From the NCBI GenBank assembly GCA_036245805.1, contig BTRK01000005.1:29183469-29247468 (forward strand): DNA of 64,000 nt, in the 5' to 3' direction. The notes under the pieces are model-generated. The model was given only the letters and a program-made list of their open reading frames with translations. It did not search any database and was not told the DNA's origin. A program made the translations under genes and the position numbers. Positions 1 through 13,063 of this stretch are shown here, piece by piece. Numbering within the stretch: the first letter of the stretch is position 1; each line of letters begins with the position of its first letter. This stretch comes from Pristionchus mayeri (Eukaryota > Nematoda > Chromadorea > Rhabditida > Neodiplogasteridae).

Positions 1-145
1 AACTTGTCAGTGTATAGTGAATTTGATTTCCATTTAGAAGAAATAGCATAACCTTCACAATAATCATAAAAATAAGATAAAGAACATTAGTCCGGAAAAT
101 ACTGCCTTGGTCAGTGGTTCAACTTTAAACCATAGCTGGTCTCAC

Positions 146-1077
146 CTGAGGGGTGCTCGGGGAGTGTTGCCTGTGAACTGGTCGAAGATGCGCAGTTTGC
201 CCTCGTCCCCACCGATTGCTACAATTTGTTGTTTGTGGACAGAAGAAGAGAGGAATTGTAAAGTAGCGATTTTTCCAGAATATAAATCTGCTCAGAGACA
301 CAGATAACTCCAGCCAAGTTTTGATCACATCTCTTTTCTCTCGATATTTTCAACTCGGAATTATACTCGCAATATCAAAATGTCGTTACAAGCTTATCCA
401 TCACAAAATCGCCAGCTCAAACTAAAGATCAAATAAGAAGCAGAATGTACATTTATCTTTCCCGATATCCGCCTCTTCCCCCCTCACCGATGAGTGTTCC
501 GTCTCCTCGGAAGGTCACTCCGTAGACTGCCTTCTTGAAACGAGTCATGTACGCTGTCTGCTCGCACAGCACGCTGTTGAAGATCGACAGACGCACTCCT
601 GAAAGGGTCCATCGATAATTATTCAATAAGATTACTATCACAACCCATCAAGAACCTTTGCAAAACAAGCCCAATTCGCTGATGAATACCTGCGGTGGTG
701 GCGATGGTGTGGGGCTGCTTGCAGGACATGGCCACCGAGGTCACCTGCGACGGCTCCGAGAACACCGCCACTTGCTGAGAATCAATCGACTGATTACAGT
801 TCTTGTCAAGATTAATAAAAAACATGAAAAGGAAAAGTTAGACTGATTCTCTCTGGGCATGTATTAGTCAATGCGAAGTTCGGAAATCCAATTGCATTTT
901 TTGCATTTATAATTCCGGGATAATTTGGACAGCATCTAACTCCTCTCTATGTAATTTTGAAAATAAAAAAAAATTAATACTGACCTTTAACCTCGTCCAG
1001 TACAGCACCTCCTCGCTCCTTCGCACCTCGCTCTCCGCAGAGGAGGCCTTGAGCGCCGGCTGATATGGCGCCGCCAT
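146..1077 (-). CDS. utp-15: UTP15, U3 snoRNA-associated WD40 protein (5' part; continues beyond the window start)
   Basis: Four exons can be joined with GT/AG sites: 985-1077, 690-774, 488-598 and 146-218. The gene runs off the left edge. The start MAAPYQPALKASS leads to EEVLYWTRLK, which aligns with the family N-terminus (a short lead then DTLYWNNYK). Exon 3 carries a TRFKKAVYGVTFRGDGTLI strand and exon 4 AIGGDEGKLRIFDQFTGNTP, the first WD40 blades. UTP15 belongs to the t-UTP subcomplex of the nucleolar small-subunit processome, which supports rDNA transcription and pre-18S processing. The start is the first ATG, one base after an AG dinucleotide (ccag|tATG), as expected for a trans-splice acceptor. 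The gene lies just downstream of ddx-10 on the same strand. Only about 120 residues of a normally ~500-residue protein are in view, so later domains cannot be checked. Confidence 0.85.
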
Positions 1078-1352
1078 ACTGGACCGAGATAATATCGATT
1101 AATGGGCTCTTCCAGCCATTTCAAATCAATCGAGATATCGCCACCGAATCATACGGTATTCACCAGAATTTTTTGACTATACATTTTGAAAATATTTTAT
1201 TATTGGCAATTTGCACATAACAAATTTCAACAACGACAACGATAACGGGGCTAACAATCCAGTGATAACAACAGTGTTCGATCTCTTCATCCCGCGTGCT
1301 CTCTCACTCACTCTGATCGACGAGGAAGGGGTGGGGGGGGGGGGGGGGGAGA
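1078..1352 (-). promoter_or_regulatory. Intercistronic region between ddx-10 and utp-15, operon-like
   Basis: The 275-bp gap separates the ddx-10 stop from the utp-15 start. Reading the minus strand, a 17-base C run (plus-strand G run at 1333-1349) follows the ddx-10 stop. An AATAAA lies at 1196-1201, and an AG sits one base before the utp-15 ATG. Spacing of about 120 bp from poly(A) signal to acceptor is what nematode SL2-type operons show. No separate promoter signal is recognisable. Confidence 0.45.
1333..1349. repeat. Mononucleotide G17 tract, one of several long C/G runs
   Basis: This is a run of 17 G. Other long runs are C14 at 4266-4279, C14 at 4900-4913, C10 at 6216-6225, C13 at 9516-9528, C11 at 37882-37892 and C11 at 41887-41897. 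All lie in introns or intergenic DNA. Such runs can form G-quadruplexes on the G-rich strand and are sites of assembly error. Confidence 0.9.
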
Positions 1353-4300
1353 CTACTTGAACTTGGCCCCCAGTAGAGCGAGGGCGGCACTCTCTGCATC
1401 TTCCCTCTCTCTCTTGTTCTTCGCCCTCTTCTTAGCAGGAGGAGGGGCTGGCTCGTCGTCTTCCTCGTCAGAACTACAACCGAGAAGCATAGGTTAGGAA
1501 GATCCAAATCGCTCGTAGTATACTATTTTATCCCATTTTTAAACTAAAAATAGACGGAAATAAAATAATGAATAAATCTGAAATCTTCTCACGTGATCCC
1601 TCTGTTGTCCAATTACATTTTTAACCAAAGTGTGCACTTGCTATTGCAGCACCCTCTTCCTACCCTAAGGGTACCCTTTCCCTCCCTCCTTCGCCCCCTT
1701 CTCACCTGCCCACGACTCCTCTCTCAGCAGCAGCCCATTCCCTCTGCATGGCCTCCTCATCACTCCCTTCCTCCTCCTCTTCTCCATCACTGCTCCTCTT
1801 CTTGTCGGGATCGGGCAGCCACGAGAGATCCACGCTGCCCTCCTGAAAGGATGGTATTACAAATTGTCAATCTAGCCACTTCTCTGGTCGATTAAAATGT
1901 CGACAGGTTTCCTTTTTAGGACTCACAATCAATGAGAGATCATGCACTCTAGGTAACCACGTGAATGGTGAATAGCCCACCTCATCGCTGTCTCCTCCAA
2001 TCCTGACATCCATCTCATCCTCGTCCTCCTCTCCTCTCTTCCTCTTCTTCTTCTCCTTCTCCTTCTCCTTCAACTTCTTCTCCTTCCTGGCTGCTTTCTG
2101 CTTCGCTCGTTGCTCTGCCCTGTCCGCCTGCGAACATTTAGTTGCCAACAAGAAAAATATTCACGTAAATAGAGTTGATACTACAAGGACTACGGCAAAG
2201 CGCTATTCGAATGCACAAATAAACCACAAACAATCCAGTTTAAGCTCCTCTTCCCGCATACCTTATCTTGTTCTGGCATTCTCTCGATTGCCTTCTGGAG
2301 GTCGAGTCCCTTCGATCCCGCCCCTCCTCCCTCCCCTCCCTCTGTCTCTCCCTCCTCGTCGAAACGAATCTTCTGGTTCAGAGGAATTCCCTGCAAATGA
2401 GTACGATAATTTAGGAAAATGCGAAATCGATAAATGACTTTTTGTGAGAAACAATGGTTTCGAATGAAATCAAAGTTTAAGATAGCCCACAAGTAGTGCA
2501 GTGCATACCTTCTTGAGCTGGCTCTTGGCCTCCTTGACCTTGGTGATCACTCGCTTGCTGCGTGCTTCCTCCTCTGCTGCAGCCTTCGCTGCTGCACGGG
2601 TAGCTTGCTGCCAGAATGTTCTTTTTTACTCATATCTCAAGGAGATATTACAAGGGATTCCGAGAAATGTAAAAGGTATCTCTCTTTGAATCAACAAAGT
2701 CGAACCTCCTTCTTGATCTCTTCCTCGACGTTGAAGACGTCTCGCTTCTTCACCGTGAACAGACCCGCGTCCTGCGAAATCATCAATATTTACATTAGTT
2801 AAAATATGTATTTCAAAAAAATTGATTTTTTAAAAATAAGCCCACCTCTGCCTCCTCTCGACTCTCGTCCTCATCCTCTTCATCATCACCCGATTCCTCT
2901 CCGAACTCGTGGCCCTCGTACACCTGCAGTCGACTGTCATCATTTGTTGCACTCACACTTTGATTGGTCGTTCCAACAATACTCATGGCATCGGAACAAA
3001 ACTCAATCACTCTATTCTTTCTTCGCCTAGAGTAAGTTTTTTTTCAATTTGCTCACGTTCTTCTCCTTGACGATGAGTTTCTTGCCCTCCTTCCTCTTCT
3101 GCAGGAATCGAATTCGCTTGATGGCTGCCAGACCGAGGGATTCCGCCAGTGCCTGAGGAGATGCGACTGATCACAGTTAAATTATCTTTGACTATAGCTA
3201 AAATATTCCACTCAATGATTACTATTCGAGTGCAATATTCCATTTCTTCGTGCATATCCGTGATATCCATCACTCTCACCTTGGCATCGATGGAATCGAC
3301 GTCAAAGATGCTCTTGTTGCTCATGAGATAGACGGAGCGGAGGTACGAGACAACGTACTGCAATCAATATCAATACCGTCTTCATTTACTACCGTACTCT
3401 TACAGTACCTTCTGGGCGAATTGGTTTAGGTCGGGGAAGGCGGCAAGTACAGTCTGCATCTTCACCTTGATGTCCGTGATGCGAGTGGGGTCGTGCCTAG
3501 AATATTGTGGTCATGCAGCCGCCTCATCCACTTAGATGTGTTTATGCCAAGAAAAGTTCAGGAGCCTTCTATTGCGTTCCTCAATCATATGTTGAACACA
3601 CAGTACACGATTATCACAAATTATCAACCAAGAAATATTTCTTACCAAATTTTTTATTATAATTCGAACAATCGTAACCCTCATCGCATTCATTCCCTTA
3701 CTTGGTCTCCTGGATGGGGATCTTCCTCTCTGCCAGCATCTTCTTCATCGTGGGCACTTGTATCTCCGAGAGGAAGAGCAGGGCTGAGCCAGTCTTGTTC
3801 ATCCGTGCAGTTCGACCCACCCTGTGATACAATAACTGTATGTGTTGGCAGGATTACTACCTGAATACAATATTTGATAAAATGAGACATCACAAATGCA
3901 AAAATCTGCAAGCCACCGGTTCAGTCTCTACTGTGAGAATAGAAAGCGTAGTCCGTGGTGTGGTGGGCGAGATTTAGTACATTTGTTTCTAAATATACGC
4001 GGAACGCGGAGGTGAAATGTTCCACGTATACTTAGAAACAAATATACTAAATCTCGCCCACCACACCACGGACTACGCTTTCTATTCTCACAGTAACAGC
4101 CATTGTCAGAACATTTGCTCAAAAAAACCTATTTACAAGATCCTGTATGTCTACAAAATTGCACCCTCCTAATATCATTAATGTCCAAAGATCCCTTATT
4201 CAACTCACCCCTCCCCTTCTGTCTGTTCCCTCTCTTCTCTCTCCCCGTCCGTCTGTCAAGATCCGCCCCCCCCCCCCCCGCCCCGCGCGCACCAGACCCC

Positions 4301-7300
4301 AGGTCACATTAAGATGACCGTCTCTTATCTCAGTTCTCCTTGTTTCTGTTTCTTACTTCCCTTATTTATGATGTTTCTCAATTTACCATATAATTCATAG
4401 TTCTAAGTGATTTTCATAGGTTGTCCTTAAAACGGAAATGAACTAAAATATTTGTATATCACGTTTACCTGGCTCTCTATTGATTGATCATGCTCGCCCT
4501 CTCCATACCATTCTTGCTCTCTCAGCCTCGGTGCAAAAGACGGCTTTCCTCTCCTGGGTCAATAACCTATCTTCAAGGGTGATCATAGGTCAAATAGCTT
4601 TTGCCCGACCATTTTTGCCGACATGCAAATTCCCGTTTGCCGACGTGCTTTTTTTTGGCTATTTTCGAGAGAAAAAATTCCCTCACTCACGAAGTATTTT
4701 ACCCATGAGGGTGATCAGAAATTCCTCTTCCAACACTCTCTTCCTCCCATCCAAAGTCTTTTTATGTAATTATCACTAAGCATATATTTTCAGAATTCTA
4801 CGCACTCCCAACTTCACAGTGCTATGTAGCTACTTCATCAGTTACATGATGGTACTTTTTCTCTTCCTTTCCCTAGTGTAACGATTGACTGTCCGATGAC
4901 CCCCCCCCCCCCCTCCTCACCCTCCCTCTCGGGACCAAACACTGCTTTATCGGGCCAGTGTTCCCTCCTCATACGTCCACAACTCTCCGAGTCATTACAC
5001 CACGCTTTCCACTAATCACATCCATTGCAGGTTCATCGTCCTCGTTTATGTGCTCTTCCTATCACTGCTTCGCCGGACAAACGCTCTTTTGCTAAGTCTA
5101 TGGCAAGAAGAATGTTCCAGACATCGCTATTGTGGGTAAACCATTCATATTGATACGAGATCCCGATTTCTCCCCCTTCCAGCTGCGTGGATGGAGACCA
5201 TCAACTATTACTGCAACATCTCTTCGCTACTCTCCTTCACCTGGGAAATACTCGCTCTTCTTTTAGAAGTGGTTTTCTAAAACTAACAATTTCACATTTG
5301 CAGTGTAACTGCTAACTAATAGGAACAGCAATAGAAGTAGATTTTTGAACTAACTGATAGGCAACAATCGCCAATACCTTTTTTCATGTTGATTGAATTG
5401 TAATTAATGTGAAGTGAATAAAGGTTAACTTTTAGCTACAAGAGTCCATGCAGCAGTGATCAAGTGAAATACGAAAGGGCCCAGTAAGAGAGACAATACC
5501 GTACTCCTAGCCACTTCCCCTCCCCTCACCTGTGGATGTAGTCATCGACGGTGGCGGGGGCGTCCATCTGCACGACCCAATCGACGGCTGAGAAGTCGAG
5601 ACCACGAGAGGCCACGTCCGTAGCGATGAGAGTCGCCTTCTGAAAGAGAATGGGAGTTGCATTCATTCTCTTTCCATTGATAGAGAGATAATGATTTGGA
5701 ATCGAGAAGGTCAAGGATAAATTGATAGGATTGTATTAATGTTTGTTATTGCAAAAAATGCAACGAAGTTCATAACGGTGTAAAAATTTTTTTCCGGAAT
5801 AAAGCGCTCTGCGTACCTGTCTCCTCTCGAAAGTCTCGAAGACGGCGAGTCTCTTGTTCTGCTTCATCGTGCCCCACAGTCCCATGAGGGATGTGCCCGG
5901 TCGGAGATGGCAGAAGGCCTCGGTGAGGAAACGAGCCTGTAAACGGAGTTATGATACAACGACAATATTTCAGCTTGATAAGATTTTTAAAAAGGCAAAA
6001 AATATGTATTAAAATCATTGAACTATTCGATGGATTGAAGCTTCACCTATAAATCTAATGAATAAAAATAACCTAGATAACTGATAACAACAACGAGGAT
6101 AATCAACAATAAACACATACGTAAGACTATTAAGCACTATTTGCTAATTCACCCTAATCTTCTGCGTACTCTTGGAATTGAAATTAGAAATCTTTAGCAT
6201 CTACCCTTACCGCCACCCCCCCCCCTCCCACCTTTCCTCTCCTTTTTCTCTTCTCAACCCTTCCCCAACCATTCTCACCCCCCCTCGATCTCCTCCGATC
6301 TCCTGTCACACAAGTCTCCAATACGATATACATTGGACAAGCGGCCACTCCTACCGCTCACGAGGCTCCCTCCCCTCGCCACTCTCTCTTTCTTGTGCGA
6401 CACGATTCGGAAGATATACTCCCCCCCCTCCCTCTTCCCTAATTATATTCTCGAACATTCTATACTTGATGAAGCGCCCTTGTGGTGTACGATAAATAAA
6501 TAAATAAATAAAATAAATACGTCGTTCAAAAAAGTAAAAATAGAAAGAAATGATATATTCAGAAGGAGATTGCTCGTTGACCTGTCCGCACGAGGAGACG
6601 AACACGAGTGTCTTCTTGTGCTTGTGATGCTGGATGAACGACCACAGCAGATTCACCTGAGCCATCACCATTTTTCCGATTAAAGAACTTTCAAAATAAT
6701 GTTCATTAGATTCATATTACTTTGTTATCTTAAAAAATATGGGGAGCTCGAAGAGAACAATTATCGCAATGAATTAAGTACGAGTTGGCAAGGATACCCA
6801 CTGTTTCAGTAAAGTCTCAAATAACGAACGGGTAACAAAATATGGTATCAAACAGTAAGCTCGCACATAATCGATATAACCCCCGTACCTTCTCCTCCTC
6901 CTTGCACACGAGGTAGCACTGCTTGAGTTCCTCGGGCGTCGCGTGCGCCGACTTCTCGTGCACTGACACCATCACTGGGTCCTGAAGGACAAGAGATTGG
7001 AAACATAAATAAACGGAAGAAATTGAATACGTAACGCTATAAATGTATTTTTTAAACATTTTTAAATGATTTAATAATAAATTAAAACTGCTGACCTTGG
7101 TGCATACTCTGGCCAACTGCTTCACGTTGTTCGTCTGAGTGGCAGAGAAGAGCAGCGTCTGTCTCTCTCGAGGCAGACTCTCCACGATCGCGTTGATCTG
7201 GATCATTTTTTTTTCTATTTAATATTTTTACACCTATCGGCAGCAATACCGATCAGCCTCTGAATCGCATAAAGGAAAAATTGATTAAAAATCGAAACGC

Positions 7301-8617
7301 AGGGTGACCATAAATTCCAGAAATAAAGGTTACCTGCTTGGCGAATCCCATGTCGAGGATGCGGTCTGCCTCGTCGATCACGAGCATCTGCATGTTGTCG
7401 CACTGAAAGGATACAACCATACATTTTGCTCAAAAGTCCTAAAAAATAAATAATGTGCAAATAGTTTAAACATAATTAACGATCAGATTACAATAATTCA
7501 AAGCTAGTTACGTTCGGAAGCACGATAAGGAATAAAAAGGTTGCAAACTGACGTTGAACATCTCGTTCTCGTCTAGATGCTGCTGCAGTCTCCCCGGAGT
7601 GCACACGATGATGTTCATCACGTGAAGACGACGCTTCTCGAAGTTAACGTCCGCTCCTGTCATTATTGCATAAGAACTTGACACTTTATCATTTCAGTCT
7701 CGATATTTACAAACGATATCACTATAAATCAATGATAGCCTTTTCTAATGTCTATCTCTATAATATATCAATATTATCTAATTACTGTAATATTCTAGGT
7801 CTTGTATTCATAAAATAAAATAACGGACCTCCTCCGATGAGCAGACAGCAGGAGAAGTCGTGGTACCTGCCCACTTTGCTGATCGTCTGGAATGTCTGGA
7901 GGGCGAGTTCCCTCGTGGGGGAGATGATAAGTGCACCCAGTCCGTCGCCCTTCGACCATTTCTGCCGCCACAGACACTCCAGCAGCTGAAGTATTCAACT
8001 GAATGATTAATTAGCAAATAATTCGGACAACGTCTACTTGATTTTAGATTTGTTATAAACAATGAGACAGCAGAGCTAAGAATCTAACATTTGAACTAAT
8101 TGTGAATGAAACTTCTTTCTTGCCAAAAATAAAAAGAAAACCGACCGGAACAACAAGTGCTAATGTCTTTCCACTGCCGGTCTTGGCTGCAGCCACCAGA
8201 TCTACTCCAGTGAGGGAGAAGGGCAGCGAGTCTCGCTGGATCTCAGTGGGACACGTGAATTCTGCCTCCTCCAGACTCTTGATCGTCTGGTCGGACAACG
8301 GGAAGTCACGAAAGGACTCGCAGGTGCTGAAGTCGGTCTGAAGCATTTTTATTTGATCAATAAACGTTAAAGAAAATGCAAAAATTTTGCTCTTGCTCTA
8401 GTTTCAGTCCATGAACACATCCAATCTAATTTGAGTGCAAAACACTAACCGCTGACAGATCCTTGTACTTGGCGACGATTTGGTCGACTGTGGCGGTCGC
8501 ATTTTTCTTTTTAAGATGGGCTACCTTCTTGTTGGCACGACCTTGCAGCAGGGCTCGATTGCGCTTCTCGCCCTCGTCCTGAGATCGGCGAGGACCTTTC
8601 GGTCTCTTTCCACTCAT
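1353..8617 (-). CDS. ddx-10: DEAD-box RNA helicase DDX10/Dbp4
   Basis: About 21 exons on the minus strand. The first (8450-8617) encodes [16 protein letters not shown] and a basic leader. Exon 2 (8146-8337) has the Q-motif region and motif [10 protein letters not shown]. Exon 3 (about 7828-7987) has SPTREL (Ia), exon 4 (7552-7658) CTPGR (Ib), exon 5 (about 7333-7402) DEAD (II) in [13 protein letters not shown], and exon 6 (7096-7198) SAT (III). Exon 10 (5531-5639) has [11 protein letters not shown] (V) and exon 11 (3701-3820) begins with VGRTAR (VI). The C-terminal exons (1353-3360) are highly charged with Lys/Glu-rich coiled stretches, as in Dbp4. Dbp4/DDX10 is an ATP-dependent nucleolar helicase that helps release U14 and U3 snoRNAs during early 18S rRNA processing. 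The 1.7-kb intron 3821-5530 carries a foldback element and poly-C tracts; the other introns are short. Confidence 0.92.
3929..4095. mobile_element. Short foldback MITE with TA flanks, inside a ddx-10 intron
   Basis: Two nearly perfect inverted arms of about 70 bp (about 3931-3999 and 4024-4093) begin and end with CTGTGAGAATAGAAAGCG and its complement. The loop is about 25 bp. TA sits immediately outside each end (3929-3930 and 4094-4095), consistent with a Tc1/mariner-type target duplication. There is no coding capacity. Confidence 0.75.
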
Positions 8618-9178
8618 GATCTGATAGATGAAGGTGTTAGCATGACGTGGAATGTACATATATCAGCGCTAAATCGATATTTAAGGCGAATTTTAACGAT
8701 TTATAAAAATAATTCTAAATTTTGAACTTCTACAGAAATGCCGCAATGAGCTACGACCGCAAAATTTTATGATTATGGTCGCGACCGTAATCCTAAAACT
8801 AATTTTATTTTTTATAATTTTTTTCTGAGATATTGCATTTTCAAAAAAATCAATAACTAATCTGTTGCTTGCTAAAAAATATAGAATCACAAAACGAAAT
8901 TAAATAGTGAGGTAGTATATTCCATATTATTTGGTAAATACTGTAATCATATCTGCAATCAACTTCTATCTCTGCTACCGTAATCTATCCATAATCAGTT
9001 CACATCTCTCAGATCCAGCCAGTTCGGATGTTCCATTCCGTGATAACTGCTCTTCTCCTCTCCTCTACTCGACTCCGCCCCCCTTTTCTTCTGCCCTCTT
9101 CTCTGTGTCTGCTCATCGTTTCCTCACATCTCCATCCCTGCTCCTCCTCCTCCATCTCCCGTTCCCCCAATCCCATCC
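8618..9178. promoter_or_regulatory. Divergent intergenic region between ddx-10 and the first LITAF gene
   Basis: The 560 bp separate two starts pointing away from each other, so both promoters should lie here. The left half is AT-rich. The right half (about 9030-9178) is a pyrimidine-rich leader just before the LITAF ATG. No specific binding motif is recognised. Confidence 0.4.
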
Positions 9179-11161
9179 ATGTCTTCATATCCCTCCCGAC
9201 CCAAGCCGATGCCGGTCCATCGATCCGCCTCCCACACCCCCTCCATGATGGTGAACGCGAAGAAGTACCTCTCCGACCATCCGCAGCTGCTCGACTGTCC
9301 CCGGTGTAGGGTGAGCGACGATTACTACTTTCCCTGATCAAATCGAATTTGTCACGTGGTGCGCCTCTTTCTTTCGTTTCCCACTGAATACTCGCTGCGG
9401 GTTCAGTCGTGCAACAGACACCTAGGATGAGATCGGGTTTCATCGCGAGGGATGTGTCTACTCTTTCCTTCCTGCTCCTGCGAGATGCGAGTTTTCTGAC
9501 CTCTCTCCTCTTGCACCCCCCCCCCCCCTCCCTCCCCCCTCCCCCCTCTCAGCAGCTCCTGCTTCCTCATTCACAACAGTCAATTCCTCAATCATCTCGC
9601 CTCTGTTTGCCTTCCAGATTGATATGAGTATCTCCCTACTTCTATTTGACTCATCATCGCTACGAAGTTGATCGCAGACTGATTTGCTACAGTATGATCG
9701 ATATCGTACTCAAATTGCGCGCTCCTGATCATGCATCGATCGATAATGCTCGCCTCTGTGACAATTGACGCAGGCTCGAGCTGGGGGAAATCCGCAAATA
9801 GAAGAAGACATACAGATACAAGGGGCGCGAGATATAGGGATGTCACTTCTGACGAGAGATCGGGAGGGGAAAGGGGGAAAGGTGAGAGCAGAGACAATAG
9901 AGAGACGAGCTACAATTACTACTCGAGAACCACTCGAGAAGTAGTTCCGACACCGCATTGAGTAGTGATGACGACATACATCATCACTCCTTTGAGCTCG
10001 CTCAACCCTACCGAGAACCACTTTGAAAGGCGTGAATAGTGCCAAATCTGTCGGATTATCCATTGAAAACGCTCCCCTGGCTGGACAGACTGCCCCTTCA
10101 ACAGGGCTCTTATCTGTGCACTCGAGGGAACCGACCAGGAACAATGCATAACAACACAACCAATGTTCTTTAGTGAATTATCGGAAAATCTTATAAATTT
10201 TATTAAAATTGAATATTTGTATTATTAATCTTGTTGCAGGTGCACGGCGAGACGGAAGTTCGATTCCGAGTGGGACTGGCCTCGTGGTTGGCCTTCGTGG
10301 TTCTCCTCTGTCTGGGCATCTTCATTTTCCCCCTATTCTTCGTCTGGTGAGTCCCTCTCCAGAGATTCGCCCACTCTTCCTTCGTCATGACTGCATTTGT
10401 ACCCGAAAAAATATGATGTTTGCTTTACTATTGTCAGAAAGATTCCTTTACTGCCATCGAACTTCATTTTGCATTGAAGCCCATGCAAATATTATCACAA
10501 TGGATTTGATCAGACGTCGATTTTAGAAGATAGCAGCTGCGTTGACGTCAGCAGAAACAGGAAGCTTAGCGGATTAGAAAGATAGTGAGGGTGCGAAAAA
10601 CGGGCGCCAGCGAATAGCAAGCATTTTACTATTTTGGATGCAGAATACGATCACTTGATTGGTGGATCCAAGAACTAGAGACTACGACTACAGATCCGAT
10701 ATTCAGTGATAACATTGACTGGTGCAGATGAAATATGACATTTCCGTACGATATCACATAGATCAATGATCAATTGAATGTAAATCTATTATTTTGTCAT
10801 TCCTAGAATCAAATAATGTTTCACTGTTTTCTCGAAAGAGAACATTTTGAATCCTGAGACACAGACCAATTGAATTGGAATGCATTGCATTGAGGATGAA
10901 AATCGCCTAGCAACCGGGCAAGTTGGTGCATCACTCTGGATTCACATAACTGAATCCTTGCCGGGGTTGATTCCATGTCTATTCCGTATAGAACAATACA
11001 TTACATCCTATCTGTACAAGGTGGATAGATAATGAATAGAATAGAACAGTCATCCATTCAGGGTTCCCTTCGTGGTGGACACGTTCAAGGACGCGGAGCA
11101 TCGATGCGCCTCGTGCAAGGGATGGATCGGCACGTACCGAAGAATCGGGAAGAGCACCTAA
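9179..11161 (+). CDS. LITAF-domain (LPS-induced TNF-alpha factor-like) membrane protein, first copy
   Basis: Three exons (9179-9310, 10240-10346, 11062-11161) give a 112-residue protein with clean GT/AG junctions. The N-terminus is short and basic/Ser/Pro-rich (MSSYPSRPKPMPVHRSAS). The LITAF domain then follows: LLDCPRCR, a hydrophobic segment (LASWLAFVVLLCLGIFIFP), and EHRCASCKGWIGTYRR. The two CxxC knuckles form the split zinc site typical of LITAF/CDIP1, and the hydrophobic stretch inserts into the cytosolic leaflet of late endosomal/lysosomal membranes. The protein lacks PPxY or PSAP motifs, unlike its neighbour at 11978-13063. Intron 1 (929 bp) carries a C13 run. The specific substrate or partner cannot be told from sequence. 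Confidence 0.85.
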
Positions 11162-11977
11162 TCCCCTCGATCGACCCTAGTCCCTTCCTTTTCAGTTCCT
11201 CTTTCCAGGGCACTCAATTGTTCTCTTCTTCTATTCAGTTTCACATCTTTTCTACCTCCTCGGATTCCCATCGCTAATGCGTCTTGAGGTTGCCTGTTGC
11301 ATATCACCGTGAGATTGTCGTTCCGAGTGCCAGGAGGCGCATTCGGAGTGCGACCTTCCACAAAACACACATCGTTTTCACCATGCGTACACACCACCAC
11401 CCGCCATCTTGTTCCCACCTTTATCTACTTTACACATAGGCGTCTCATGAGAAACATATTATGCGAGTAATAAATGAATTGTGCAAAAACATGGAGCATT
11501 ATGAATGTTGTAATTTCGGCAGGAACTTAAATCTGAGGATCTAGTGCTTAACAAAACCGAGTATATGGAAATTATTACAAAATGGAAATTATAACAAGAT
11601 TGAGAGAAACTCGATTTCAGAAGCAGAAGTAAAAGGGCTACACCAGCAAGATATATTCAAGGCAATACTTATCAAAGTACCAAAAGTAGAAAAGTGCGAT
11701 CAACCGGTAACCAATAGGACTGATGTACAAAAAGTCCGAGTCGGTGTGGGACTGGATGGAGAGGTCTTTGGGTTACTGTATCACAGTACTAGAAAGGGGA
11801 TCAGCGATTATGCAAGATGCCTAGAAGGACGAACGAAACAGATCTCTCATGACATTTAGAATGCTGCCAGTCTAGAGCTCGATCAATCAAGGATGGGCAG
11901 GGGAAGGGCGATAGAGAGGGGAGGATGGACTCACTACTCTCGTGGGGTCATCAGTGAGGTATGGAAAGGACGGTAGA
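11162..11977. other. Intergenic DNA between convergent LITAF genes
   Basis: About 815 bp lie between the two convergent stop codons. The stretch should hold both 3' UTRs. I see no open frame with coding character and no repeat. Confidence 0.5.
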
Positions 11978-13063
11978 TCACATTCGCTTGTATCTGAAAT
12001 GCATAATATTGTAATTCTATTTCTGGCGATTTTCATAAAACAGAAGAACAGCGAATACACCAATCTTCGTAATCAATATTTAAATAGGTTTCCTACGTTA
12101 GTGAAAAGGCGGCTACCGTACCTGCCGAGTGCGCGTCTGCACGAGGGACAGAAGTGGAGGACGTCGAGGCAGGAGTCGGCGCAGAATGGAATGCAGCAGA
12201 GACACCAGGGAATGCCCGCGAGGAAGAAACCGAGGAAGAAGCAACTGAAGAGGGACATTTTGGAGTTATTTATAACAGATTTAAATCTGGGACTAGGGAC
12301 TGTATCAAAAACACTCATTGAAACATCGAAAAACACGAAATATTTTTGTGCATTTTGAGAGCAAATCCATCATTTAAAAAAAACAAGACAAAAAGTTGGA
12401 TTTACCTTTTTTCACGTTCATCCCTCCACCCCCAATTTATACTAGCTTATGATTTATGTGTGATCGTGAAAATAGAAATGAGCCGAGTCTCTAGCTACAC
12501 CGATTGAAGATCGTTATCGTCTCCAACAAAAATAGCCGTCTCGCGAGAGAATAATTGTCACTCTAGCTCAGAATTCTTAAAGGGAAAGACGAAAAGGAGA
12601 AGACCCATGGATAAAAATGGGCTGAATCACTCACATGCCGACGATGAGCCACGTGAGCGCACCCGCCGTTCTTTCGATGTGCGTCACGACGTGCGCCTGC
12701 CAATTTTCCGATCGATACTCTTTTCCGTGATCTACCATCGCATTCGAGAACCCAATAAACATTGAATTACACTAGATGAGACGATTTTTTGTCCAATAAA
12801 CATCGAAAAAAGTTCTTACAACCACGTGATTTCTAGGATCTTGCTCCACTCACATTGCAGTGGGGACAGTCCATCTCGACGGGGTTCACTCCGTACACAT
12901 TGGTGCGTGCCGTGATGAAGACGGGGATGGAGATGTGCGGCCCTGCAGCAGGAGGGGGCGGGGCGTACTGGGGCGCGACCGGCGCAGCCACGGGCAGCGT
13001 CGGAGGGGGCGAGTAGGCCGGGGGAGAGTCGTACGCAGGCGGAGGACCGCTCTTCTCGGCCAT
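11978..13063 (-). CDS. LITAF-domain protein with PPxY-type N-terminus, second copy
   Basis: Four exons (12854-13063, 12635-12696, 12122-12244, 11978-11993) join in frame to 136 residues. The Pro-rich N-terminus has PPAY twice (GPPPAYDSPPAYSPP), the classical docking site for Nedd4-family WW domains. The LITAF domain has MDCPHCN, then TAGALTWLIVGICFFLGFFLAG and CCIPFCADSCLDVLHFCPSC, and ends LGRYKRM. The last exon supplies only YKRM and the stop, which was found by matching the usual family ending (GTYKRL). Human LITAF/SIMPLE is a monotopic late-endosome protein acting in endosomal sorting. The two window copies differ greatly outside the domain, so they are old paralogues rather than a recent duplication. 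Confidence 0.9.
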
